NCBI RefSeq assembly: GCF_014805685.1
Contig: NC_060886.1
Location: 11,422,608-11,486,607 of the forward strand
Direction: 5' to 3'
Origin: Silurus meridionalis
Taxonomy: Eukaryota; Chordata; Actinopteri; Siluriformes; Siluridae
DNA length: 64,000 nucleotides
In this document: in pieces, positions 38,701 to 52,099 of the stretch
How positions within the stretch are numbered: the first letter of the stretch is position 1
How the letters are laid out: each line of letters opens with the position of its first letter
Program-made: the position numbers and the translations under genes
Notes under the pieces: model-generated
Seen by the model: the letters and a program-made list of their open reading frames with translations, nothing else
What the model was told of the DNA's origin: nothing
Database searches by the model: none

Positions 38701-39527
38701 TGTCTTATGTAAATAAGCTCATATCGGGGTCCACACTTTAGACCCAGACTAGAAAGCGTTTAAAAACATTTGCTACCAGGTATTGAGAGTTTTTTCTGTT
38801 AAATCAGTGTTTCGAGACAGCGACCATACAAACGATTCCTTAAAGCAATGAAACCGTATCACAGCCACATATTACTCCTTTAAAGCCTTGAAACCACATG
38901 TGAGAATTATAAAGGATCAAAACTGCATTAGATCAAAGAAAACGTAAGCCAAAGAAATAAAAAAAGAAAGTGGATATGAAGGTTCCGAAGGCCTGCAAGG
39001 CAGCACCTCTGGCAAAAACAGTTGAAATCAAAAGGTGTTGTAAAAGTTCCTCAGTAACAACAATCACAGTAAAGGCTAATATGCTATTAATAAGGAGTAA
39101 GTCAACAGTTAAAATATAAACATAGGTATGTGTTTTGGTTAGGAGTGTTTTAGGATCAAATAAGAACGTATACATGAAAACGTAGAGTGAGTTAAAATCA
39201 CTCAGTTAAAGCTGTCTTTGCATTACCAATTGAGCAAGCGCACAGCCCAAACACAGTTCATTTTTGGCCATCTTAACGCTTGACTCTCTTGTAACGCCAA
39301 CATTCATGGAGTTTGTTGCTGAAAAATCAAAGCAGGCAACAAGGTCAAAAAACAATGTTTAAAAGAAAAGAAATGAAGGTATGAAAAATAAAACAAAAAT
39401 ATTAACATAGTAGAAAACTTCATTTTAGTAAGTTTCTTTTTGGTGGTAGCAGAGGGATTAAATAATGATTGATGAAAAGGAAAAGAGAAGGAAGAAGAAA
39501 AGAGGAGGACCAAGATGGGTGGGGCTT

Positions 39528-42500
39528 TCACTGGGCCTTGGAGGCGGTGCTGATGGTGGAGGCGGGCACTGTTGCCGTGGTGACGGCATTGTGGTCTGCA
39601 GCGACATGCAGATTAAGGGCTCCGCCAGCCCCTGCAGCTCCTCCGGCCGAGACCAGGCTCACCGGGTTGCTGGTGAGCAGTGACAGGTTCTGCGGGTTGA
39701 GGAAGAGTGGTGCTGTCACCAGGTTCGGCGTGCTGCCAGCGTTGGCAAAAAGCAAGTTCCCACTGCCATCCAGAGAGGTGATGGGTAGAGTACCGCTTGA
39801 AGCCAGAGCTACGGAGAATGCAAAGTCAACAGAATTATCTGACTAATTAGAGGTTACCTTTTACATGGAATTTTTAATTTACCAAATGGCAAGCATAGTG
39901 CAATGGAAAGCATTTAAGCTTTACAGAGATTAAATAAAAAGCAAAGTTCTGTGGCTCCGTGGCATTTGTCCCTTGAAATGAACAGTTATGCTCATACCTA
40001 CTTAGAAATAACATGTTCTAAATGTATCAGTCAGATTAAGGCCTCATCATAGCACAGAGACGGTGCTGGTTAAAGTGATAAATAACCTGCTATTGGCCTC
40101 TGATCAGAGTTGTGTCTCCCCTTACTTGTTTTGCTCGACCTTAATGCAGCTTTTGACACCATTAATCATAATATCCTCCTTGCTAGGAAATGTTGTTGAA
40201 AAAAGGGAGCAGCTCTCTCCTGGCATAGGTCTTATCTGACTGAATGCTATCATTTTGTTGATGTATGGTGAGTTCTCCACACTCTCTGAGGTAAAGTTTG
40301 GTGTTCCGCAAGAATCTGTCTTTTATGACTGAAATTATATGTAAACATTATATTAGCTTCCATTGCTATGCTGATGATACACAATTTAAGCAAAGCCAAA
40401 TGAGAGATCAGCTTAAAAATGTTGAGAAGTGTATAAAGCGCATTAGACAGTGGATGCTTTTTAACTTCCTTCTGCTCAACTCGGATAAGATGGAAGACAC
40501 TTTTACTAGGACTACATGCAGCTAGGAGTAAACTTTCTGATTACGTTGCATCTCTGGATGGTGTTTCTGTCTCAGTGTGTACAGCAAAGACCGTGGTGTG
40601 ATTATTGACCCTAGGCTTTCCTTTAAGGCTAATGTGAATAATATTACCAGGATAGGCTTGTTTCACCTTAGAAATATTGCTGAAAATATGCCGTCGTTAC
40701 AGGATGCAGAAAAAATAGTTTATGCTTTTGTTGCATCTAAATTAGACTATTGTAACGCGTTACTGTCTGGGTGTTCCGGTAAGTGCATAAACAAGTTTCA
40801 GTTAGTCTGGAATGCAGCAGCAAGAGTCCTTACTAGATCTAGAAAATATGACATCACTCCTGTTTTAATCAAAATACACTGACTCCCTATTAAATCTCGC
40901 ATTGACTAAAATACTACTACTGAGGTATAAAGCACTTAACGGTCTTGCGCCACAGTATCTGAGTGAACTTCTGTACTATTTCGATCCCCATGCCTACTTA
41001 GTTTAAAAGGTACAGGCTATTTGTTGGTACCTCAAATAATAAAGACTACAGCAGGCGGCAGAGCTTTCTTTTATAAAGCCCCTCAGTTATGGAATTTCCG
41101 ATTGTGTTCGGGACTCAGACACAGTCTCAGTGCTCAAGTTAAGGCTGATAACATTTATTTAGTCAAGCCTTTTATCAGTAGGTTTTTCTTAGGTTAAAGA
41201 GCAGATCTGTATGAGTGAGTGTGTCCTGTGAACTGGGATATTTGTATGCTGTCATCCCCTCACTCTAAAGCGTTCACTCAGGTTTGTTGATGGTGGTGTG
41301 GTGGGTCGTCTCTTATCCCAGAGTTCCCTCATGTCTGTGTTAACTTCTGGCTCTCCCTTTTAGTTATGCTGCCATAGTGAGTCTTGCACAGTGCAGTGGA
41401 CTTTAATTAATGTCAACAGTCTGCTACACTGACTCAGGACTACAGTTTGCATTTGATCATTATCACTGCACACATCAACATCGTTTAGCTGTTATAAATG
41501 GACATCCTGTGCCTCCCAGATCAGGATGCATTTCCTCTTGAGTCTGGTTCCTCTCAAGGTTTCTTCCTTATGCTATCTTAGGGAGATTTTCCTTGCCACA
41601 GTCAACACTGACTTGCTCATTAGGGACAAACTTACACACTTATAAAGAACAAACATTCATTCTTTCTTACCACATTATCTGTGTAAAGATGCTTTTAGGC
41701 AATCCATTGTTAAAGCACTATACAAATAAAACATAATTGAACAGAATTATATGTGATGAAGAGTAATAATAAAATATCAGGTGTACTTGCCATTCCACAC
41801 ACCTTGGATAGTGGCTAGAGTACTGTTGCTCATCAGTGCTGGACTCAATGCACTGCCCAGACCACCAGGACCCAGACTCAGCAGAGCCCCACTAATTAGC
41901 ACACACATAATAGAAAAAAACCTTTTTGGATGACTGACAGAATCATTCGGCTTTATGTGTAAATTGTAAATTTAAAGAAATACTTTTCTATGCAGTACCT
42001 CCTAACGTTAACTAACTTCTGCTACGTAACAAAAGACAAATAAATTAGTCAGTATGACTTAAATGCACTTACTAATCTAGATGCAATCTAGAAGACATTA
42101 TGTCAAAATATTTCATAATTCCACATACCCAGGAGTGAACTGTGAAGAGGCCATGAGGCCTGGGTTGAGGCCGGCGGCTGCAGCCATGGCGGCAAGGCTG
42201 GCGCTGGTAGGCAGCTGTGCAGGTCCCTGTAGTGCAGCAGACAGGCTTGACGCAGCCACCATTACCTGGCCCGTGCCCAGTGTGTTCACCAGCGTAGTGG
42301 GTGCCTGGGTAATGGTGCTTGCTGACTCCTGAGTCACCACCGACTCAGCCGACATGGCCTGTGGCACACTGGGGGAGGGGCTAAGCGAGGGCGAAGAGGT
42401 TGCCGTGGTCATCGCGGGCATGGTGTAGATAGCGGATGCGGTTTTAGTAGTTGCCGAGCCCACAGTCGTGCCTGGATAAAGAACAGGACAGTGAGCTAAT

Positions 42501-44074
42501 GATAGCACCAAACATGACAACATAAACCTAAACAAGAAACAGAACAGAAAAACAGACATGCCTTTCTGTGTCCTATAACTTCAAACACAGATCTTTAGCC
42601 ATTACCAGTGGTTTGGTAAAGCTTACCAGCGAGTCCAATGCTGGAAATGCTTGTGCTGGTGAGAGGCAGAACAGGATTTACAGTCAGTGGGGTCGAGGTG
42701 CTACTAGTCACAAGACTGGCTGTGCTAGTCACCTATTAAAAAAAACAAAGGCAAAAACAAGACTTAGGAATGTTTAAAAACTTCTTAGTTACTAAAAACA
42801 TAATATTTCATGCATACTTTAAATATCAACTTTTTTTTTTAATTAGCAACTCTGATCATTTAATGTACAATTCAGCGCACCAGGGGTGTGGATGGGGAAA
42901 AGATTGCTTTAATAGGGGTGCTGGCAGCACTGCCACTGCTGGGTGGGTTGATCCTCTTCTCTTTCTGCCGACGGTTGCAGAACCACACACGGATCACCTC
43001 CTTCTCCATGTTCAGCTGATCAGCGATCATGGTGATCTCCTCAGAGGTAGGTTTTTGGTTCTGCTTGAAGAGGACAAAAAGACGCCCTTTCAGCATAAGA
43101 TAGCCACTGAAACTTTAAACACTCTTCCCACATCTCCCCTATTATTAAAAATAATAACAATAATTAAACTAAGAAAAAGCAGTGCTGACCAATTCAAACA
43201 TTCCTCACCTCTAGAAAGCTCTTTTCTAAGGCCACTCTGATGTTGGTCTCGATGCTGGTTCTCTTCTTGCGACGGCGGTTGAGACCCTCCATGCCCAGCC
43301 CAGGGGAGCCAATAGAACTGGGGCTGGACAGGCCTTGGTCCGACGTCTGGTTCTCTGCACACACAGCACGTACAAACACACACAGACGGATATAAGTATC
43401 TGAAGCTACTGTAGCTCTAAAGTCCCAAACAAGTTCTTTATTCACCATGAACAGTTAAACGATAAGTGACCTTTGGGATTATTGTATAAATTGTCACAAG
43501 ATGCTGTTAAAATTTCACTAAGTATTATTTAAAAATGCTCAACAGTTCAAGCTAAACAATGCATTAACTACAATGTAATTCCTCCATACTCTATTCAACC
43601 AGAGCAAAAGGGGATGCCAGAGTAGAGAAATACCTGCATCATTTAGCCACTTCTCCAACAGAGGCTTCAGCTTGCACATGTTTTTAAAGCTTAGGTTCAA
43701 GGCCTCAAAACGTGAAATGGTAGTTTGGCTGAAGTCATTTCCATAAAGCTTTCCCATAGCAAGGCCGACATCCCCCTTTAAATGTGTAGCACAAATGATC
43801 ATGAAGACATGTTTCATACAAGTAGTTCAAGAACCTCACGTACACAAAATGTAAAATGTATATTTATAAAGCGGTTTACCTGAGTGAAGCCTAGTTTGAT
43901 CCTCCTTTGTTTGAAGGTTTTGGCAAACTGCTCAAGTTCCTCCAGGTCACTGGGTTCCTCCAGACTGGGTGTTTCCAATCGCTTTGGTGTCGTCTGGTTG
44001 TGAGAGAGGGTCTGGATGGGGGTAGCTGCTATCGTTCGGGTCGGTGTTGCTGGCTAAACAGTAGAGATCAAGAA

Positions 44075-44138
<64 letters not shown>

Positions 44139-47100
44139 AGAGAAACACAACCAGTATGTCATGTGACTACTCTAGCTTTACTGTGACCCTCTTTTCTCAT
44201 AGTTTAAAACCGGGCCCTATTAGTTGTACATTGGCTATAGGTATGTCAAAACCCTTTTAAACTTCCATAAGTGCTTGCAACATTATTTTTCAAGGTTTGG
44301 AATTTTCTGACCTGTGTGGTAAGAGTGATGCTTGGCTGACTCTGCAGGAGGTTGGCTTGACTTTGAGGTAGTTGAGTAAGAAGATTCTGGGCTTGCAAGA
44401 GGCCTGTTAAAAATAGTAGTAAAAATAATAACTGTAATGTCCAGATGAAGAGGGCAGGTTCAGAGGTTAAAATGGGTGAGCACTTACTTTGCTGGCCCTG
44501 TGGTGTCTGTGAGATGATAAACTGCGCTGGCTGCAACTGGGCGGCAATTGGATGGCCTGGCTGGACAAGCACAAACTGCTGCAAGTTGAGGTTCTGCTGC
44601 TGGTGCAGCTGCTGCAACTGCTGTGACACACAAACAAAGGGAAAAAAAAACTGAGAGACAAAACACTTAGTCACTAGGATTAATGCCTGGGCTACAAGAC
44701 CAATGTAACTTTTTCAATGGGATTGCACAGAACAATACATGGTTATCTGCATATTTTAGGAACAGCTGGCTATAATATTAGAAAAAAATAAATTCAATCT
44801 AACAAATAATAGATTGACAATGAATCATTATTATATCATATTACAAGGCCACAGCAATAGCATATTAATAACGATCCAAATTAAAATCTTCTTGGTCCTC
44901 TACACGCCAAATATTGTGTAAGTCCCCCTTGTGCTACCAAAACAGCTCTGTTCCATTGAGGCATGGATTTGACAATAACACTCAAAGTGACACTAAAACA
45001 TTAGTAGCAGATCTAGAAGTCCTGCAAGTTGTAAGGTGGGGTGGCTTGTATTCTGAGGAATATGGAGGACCAGACAACACCTTAAACTCTTGGTAATGTT
45101 CCTCACATCATTTCTGAAGATTTTTTTTTCAGTGTAGCAGAAAGCATTATCCTACTGAAAGACTAGGGCATATTGCTGTCATGGTGGGTGTTTTTGTTTG
45201 AGAAGGTGTTATATGTCACTCTTTCCAAATAATTCACTGGACCCAAAGTTTTTAGAGCATCAGAGTGCCCCTTGCCTTGCCTTCTTGCCCATAGTGTACC
45301 CTAGCGCCAAATCTTAAATGCACAAAACTGTATTTATAGAAGCTTTCACCCAGGTGTCTACCCTTCACAATTTGGTCCTGGTCGCTTAGATACTTTCACA
45401 TTTTTTTCTGTTTCTAAAACATTAACTTTAAAAACTGTACACTTGATATTCAAATGAATAAATATTCAATGTATCACTGTAATTCACTGCACCGGTCAGT
45501 GGTTGTAATTCTACAGCTGACTGATTTAGTACGACAAAATTTCATATTCATAAATTGAATTTATATATTTCAATATTGAGAACCATGGTTTAACAACTTT
45601 TACACATCTTCACATCATGTTGGTCAAATCAATACACTTAAAAAATTGATTAAGAAAAATAACAGTACTATAGATTATTGTAGAGTGCTTTGGTTGTTCT
45701 TACAGGTGTGATCTGAATGGGCTGAGAAAGTGGGATCTGTGTGATCGGAGTAGCAGCGGAGGCAGAGATACTCGCTCCTGTGGTGCTGCTCTGCTGGCTG
45801 GCCGAGTGCTGCTGCACAGCTGCGGCTAAAAGCTGCGCCTGAGCCTGCTGCAGCAACAACTGCTGTTGAGCTGGAGTCAGAGTCAACTGTAGAATGAGAG
45901 AAAGGGCGAGATGAATATAGTCAAGGAATTTTAGCAGAAGTTAGCAAAAAAAAGCTAGAGCACTCGAATGTGCATAAGATCTGACCTAAAAATAAATCAG
46001 TTTATTCCACCTTTAAAGTTATTCATCTACTATTTTAGCAGAGGGAAGAATTAATACTATGTTCTTAAGTAAAACATTCTGAATGCCTAACCTGACTTAA
46101 TCGCCCAATCTTACCCATCAACCTGCCTGAGCCTGACTGTATAGAAAAACTTGGTGGATCAACTAAGAATTAGGACACGATCATAACATCAGTATGTTGA
46201 TGACTGTTCACTGAATTACTATGCATCGTATCATTCAGATATGATTTAGATTTTTTAATTATTATTAAATTTTAATTTAAATAGATTTTATTAAATACTG
46301 ACTAATTGAACTTTAGCCCAAAAAGCCGCATCTGTCACATGTACGCACTATACAAATGACGAAACACAGACTTTTCTATAGGGAATAGAGGGAAACAACT
46401 ATGTGTAAACAATAGCTCCTTGGGCAGCATGCCACTAATGCCAGCTAGCTAACACCGTCCCACCCCAACAACCTGGCAATTGGAGCTAGGTCTGGGGTAG
46501 TGTACCCTGCTGGCTAAAGGCTAGATGCTTGAAGTACCCTCTGAATTACAATAAAGTCAAAACTCTCAATGTGGTCAGAGCTTACATTATTTACCTGTAC
46601 TTCGGTAACTACAAAATGTACAAAAATGTTTCACAATCCTTTAATAACGTAGACAAGACTTCAGAATATTGTCCACATAGTCAAGATACTAAATGAGTAT
46701 ATGATGTAAGGAATCTGTATAAAATCCAGAAAGAGAAAAAGGGTTGTTTTTTTTGCATTAGAAAAAGAGACACAAAACAGACCCTAGACAGGGGGGTAGG
46801 GGCAAAGTATTAGCTTAAAACTTTTCATATTAGTTTGCATTAATGATGATTAAAAATACACTGCAGCCCTCTGAGACTTGAAGGGAAAAAGGAGGTGGGG
46901 TATGTTAATTAAAGAAACAGTTATGCAGTGCATGCAAATTCTGCACTAATTTGCATATTCACCACCATCTGTTTCCGAGCAACTGCAGAGCAGCTAATTA
47001 GCATATAGGCACAATTAATTTCCCTTATAAAAAAAAAAAAAAAAAGAGATAAAATCTTTTTTCTACTTGCATGTCTGTGAAGTGCTAATTTTGCATTTTC

Positions 47101-47414
47101 AACAAATCAAACATAATGTACTGCAAGACTGCTTGCCCACAACCACACACGCTCACACTTATTGACATGTGACAATCATATTAGATGTGTGAGCAGAGAG
47201 TCTAAAGCAGTCATTGACACATAGGATAATAATAGAGTCGGGCAGAAAGCTGTTTAGTCACTCAGAAAGGATATATCATGTCAGCAGAGAACAATGACCC
47301 TGGGGACATCTTGACATTCCTATGAGTTTGTATGCCTGTGGTCTGTGTGACTTAAATGCTTCTTTAGTTAGCTTTCATCAGACACAATTTTAATGTTTTA
47401 TGCATGCATGTGAT

Positions 47415-47456
<42 letters not shown>

Positions 47457-50400
47457 AAGGGCGGGAGAAAGACAAGTCAAAGTGTGATAAATAAATAGAG
47501 CTTGATAAAGAGAGAGAGAGCAAGAGTGAGAAAATGAGAGAAAGACTTTACCTGTTGAAGCAAGGCTTGTGCTTGTGCATTGGTGATTGCATTTGTTGTT
47601 TGCACCGTCTGCCTCTGAAAGTCCAGTCCGTTTGTTTGGGCACCTGGAGAGAGAGAAATGGGCGTCTGCTGAATAGATCAAAGCCACAAAATCCCCTTTC
47701 AACTGACATGACTTGTGCTCTCTCTTTCTGGAACGAAAGGTTTTCTGTGATAAATATGCAAAGGCATTCACTACTCTTCCTATGTTAGTTGTAATAAGAG
47801 GAGCAACACGACCATAAAACCAAAATATTTCACTCTGACTTTACTGCATAGGAAGCAAAAATATGTTAAAGATAGATTTGCATATAAAGAGTACAGAAGC
47901 ATGAAAGCTTCTCCAAATGACAAATATCAATAAGTCCAAGCAGTGCATTTTCAAACATAGTCAAATGAATAATAATTCATTAAAACATAAATACAAAAAT
48001 AAATTTAGAGGCAAACCAATTGAGCCTTTAACTAGTTTGGGCAGGTAACTTACCTGTGTTTCCGTCCCCACTCTCCATTGCACATTTATTTGTTTCTGAC
48101 GGATTACTCATTCTAGAATCTGAAAGAAACAGAGACAGGCTTGACTAAACCTTCCCCCTGTGTCATCAGCTCTGACCTCGAACTAAACATGCCATGATGT
48201 CATCATAAGTAGGTTCATCGTTGCAAACCCTTTCCGCATTTTATTATATAAAATTCAACACAGGGCTGTATTTAGTCGCCAGTTAAATGACATAAAGAAC
48301 ACTTAGTGTTGTGCATGACCTCCTCATATTGATTATTGCAGCACACACGTGCACACACACACACATCGCACTCACCAGAAACAGCTGCACCTGTTCTCTC
48401 AAGCATGGTCTCTGTAAGCATCCACAACTGTCTCACACGTCCCACGAAAGCAGAATACAACCCAGAACAGCACAGACTTCTCTTCCTGAGATACTTATAC
48501 ACCAGTAAAACCACCAAAAAGAATACCAACAGACAATTACAGACTACAGCTGTATAATGCACAGTCGAGTTCAGCTAAGCCTAAAGAGAAGACTGCACTT
48601 CCTCTCCTGATCTCTTTCTCTCACTTATCCCTCCTCACTCCCTCTCTCACTTACTGCCATGATCGTCACAACCAGACTGTGAAAAAAGTTTTTTTTTCCC
48701 CCAGAATATAGAGCAGAAACAAAGAGTGCAGCTGGCAGTGCCCATAATGAAGCGTAATCAGTATTCAGCTGATTAAAGTCGTATGCAAATTCGCCCCTGC
48801 CTCGTTAGCACAGCAACACTTTGAAGTCCTGCAAGCAATTCATTCCACACAGCACTCTGAAAGCTTTCTGCATAATTTACATTTTTCATAAATATTTATC
48901 ATCTCATTAGCATATTAATTGGATGGCTTTTGGAGGGGAAAAGAAGGGGAAAGAAATAACCTCTACACATCAGCACAATAGCTCACTGGAACCCACACAG
49001 GTCCAATTACCAGCAGTGAGCTGCGTTTAGAATCGATACATGGCACATGGACTCACAAAATTAAAAGTGAGGCATTTTAATTATTTTTATATATAAAAAA
49101 AAATATACTACATATAGCTTAATTATAATTTACATTGATTTCCTTTTTCCCCCAACTGTCGTGCTCCAAGACAGAGAGCCTGCCTTAAGATCCTTCTTCA
49201 TCATCATCACATTCCCCTTATAACTTTAACACACTTGACTGATCAAATCCCACCAATTCTGCAGCCTTAATTCTATCATGGGGCACTATGATTAGCATAC
49301 CCAGATTAGCTTCAGCTCTCATTAGCAGTTCTTTTAAGAACTTAATTCACTTTTGTAAATTACTTTGCCAGAAGACTTAGTGAATGTTAATTCATATACT
49401 TTATTAAGCAAATGTAAGTGCTGAAAGTATGAAATGGTGTACCTGCAACTACTCCGATAACGCATCATTCCAATGCTGTGTTTGATTTGTACGGTCTAAA
49501 TTAGATAACACGCCGAAGGTTAACAAATCCCACACTGCTTTACTTTGTCTGTAGTACTCACTTCAAAGTAATGGTGCCAAACTTCAGTCTGAAAAACATT
49601 GTTAAAAACAAGCGGAAAATAGCTCTCTCTCATCTTTACAAGCTGTCAGAGCACTGATATTATGCAAATATCTTAATTTGCAGAATTCAGAATTATGGAA
49701 TTTTTAATATGGAACTCATTAGTCGTGTTTTATTGAAAGGCAGACTGAATGCCACAAAGAAGATAAACAGTGTTGAGAATTTCAGTATGAGTAACCATGG
49801 ACACAGAATATTAATTGCATGCAAATGATCCATTTGAATTCAATTACAGAGACTTTCTAGTCGAAAAAATAGGGTGGGCACATCATAGCCATCAAGGACG
49901 TTCAAGCGTAATATGCATAAAATAATTAATATTGCAGAGTTTTTGTTGCACTTCACATGGCTCAAAAACACTATGGGTTGTACAAGGCGGTGTGACATTT
50001 GGTAACTGTAAATCCTACATTACATATAAAAACTTAAGATTGGAGCTTAAAAATAGGGGTAAATCTATAATTGGTGACTGTAATCACTACATTAACAGCA
50101 AGTTAGATTATCAACTTTAGATGTCAAGATTTGCAACGAGCTGTAGAATTACAAGACTATATGAAAATACAGAAACAATAAAAACGTGACTCATATCTTC
50201 ATCTTTTCACTGCTTTTTAAACCCTATAAAAGAGAGCTAATATGCATTACATAGAATTACTGTGTAATTACAACAACTGGAAAATTAATAATTAAAATGA
50301 TTGCCGTTTTAATTATAGAGCATTCCATTTGGCACCAAAAAACCCCCCAAAACTTTAATCTGTTTATCTGTGGAACACTTACAAACTTACAACTAAGTAT

Positions 50401-52068
50401 TTTTCCACTTTGGAACAATAACATAGTCCAAACATACAATTATTACACTATCTAGCACAGTCTAATTATTAGCTTAAGATTTATGGTTTCTCTATTTGAT
50501 AAACATATAACAATCTTTAATTAGTCTTGACAGCAAACTGTTTACCAGAAAATGAACAGAAATGAAATGAACGCACTCATAAGACATCCGTAATTTGATA
50601 ATTTATTTTTGTTTGAGGGGGGGGACGACTCAAAAATATGCTTCGGAAATATTTGGATTGACTTTTTTCTTCTTCTTAAGGGATAAGTCTTTATTTGTTT
50701 TTTTTTTACCATATGGCCACACCTGATGCAGCTAATGAATGGCCTGATAAGCTCATACATTGAGGAAAGAGGATACAGCAAAAAAGAGATCCCAAGTATA
50801 TGTATTTAATTCTTCCATATATCAACCTTATATATAAATCAAACCTTATATACATAATCATATCAATCAACACCTCATGCAAAAAGATTGCATTTTTATT
50901 TCTCAGTCCTGCCAGTGTTACAAAATGATCCTTCACACCAGAGCCCCATTATATCCCACTCTATAGTAAATTCATAATGGCAGCACAATTACCTGCTTTC
51001 ACTCGACACTCATTCTACATGTCACAGCCTGCTTTTCACATTTTGGGGGAAAAAAAATATTTTTTATGGAATACACATTTTCCAACCCACCCCCAAAACA
51101 CTGAGTGCCACTTGTTTCAAAGATCCTACAATGTGTCTCCTAAAACCAATCCTTCACAAAAGCCGTGTGTGAACACCAACGTGTTGTAGCACGTTCAAGC
51201 CAGAACTCGGCTCTGTAAAAAGAACAACTGTAAACCAGCGTCTCTCTCTCTCTCTCCTTCCTTTTCTACATTTTCGTGACACCTCCAGCAAATTAGACTT
51301 TCTAATGAGAACCCAGTTGCTAATCAAGTCGAGGTTTATGCATTTATTCGGGCCAATGGTAAACAAACGCCTCCCCTCCGGCAACCACACAACAGCCGAC
51401 CGCTTTCCACAGCAGCGACTCTGGAGGGGGGAATAAACCTGTACCGGGGGAAGGGAGGGAGGAAGGGGGCATTTATGGTGACTATTGTTATTATTTAGAT
51501 GCATTTTAGGGTTAATGGAACCAAACAAGCACTCAGTGTCGTGTCTGAAGAAAAATAAAAGAAATGCACAAACAGAGTGTCGGAGGCCTGATTGAAATCC
51601 TGGGCACTGGAAGGCGCTAGCTGGCCTGCTACATATGCAGCAGGAACAACAGCTGCGCATTATGCAGGCCAGCCGATGAGGGTTCAATGTCCACGGAGAG
51701 AACCCAGTGTCTGGAAAACGCCAAGGAAAAAAAATGGCTGAAATGTGCAACCAAACACTGAAACATTGTCATGCCTTCTGGATCGCGTTATAAGCTCGCA
51801 GTTATAGAGCGATCATAATAATAATATTATAACGCAGGATCAGAGGAACGTGAATAGGAGTGCTGGTTATCAGGCTTGCATTGTTCTTGTATTGTTGTGT
51901 GCGTGTATATGTAACATGCGATAATGCGTTTTGTACCACGGTGTGTGTGCGCGCGTGCGTGTGCGCGCTCTTATAGAATATGCTGAAGAGCGCATTCTCC
52001 TCCGGCAGGCCCGCATGAATAACGCACAAGACGGGTTTGCACAAAGGCACCCAAAAAAAAATCACAAC

Positions 52069-52099
<31 letters not shown>

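Larger units (their letters stand above)
31150..39527. other. Convergent gap: cd247-like 3' UTR and probable long pou2f1 3' UTR
   Basis: No coding exon was recognised in 8.4 kb. The left end should be the cd247-like 3' UTR, with a polyadenylation signal at 31565-31570. Vertebrate POU2F1 transcripts have very long 3' UTRs, so much of the rest is probably the minus-strand pou2f1 3' UTR; the boundary cannot be seen. Simple repeats include CA units at 34446-34470, (TA)n(GT)n at 35691-35778, CA units at 38396-38422 and several homopolymer T/A runs (for example 33608-33631). Confidence 0.5.
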
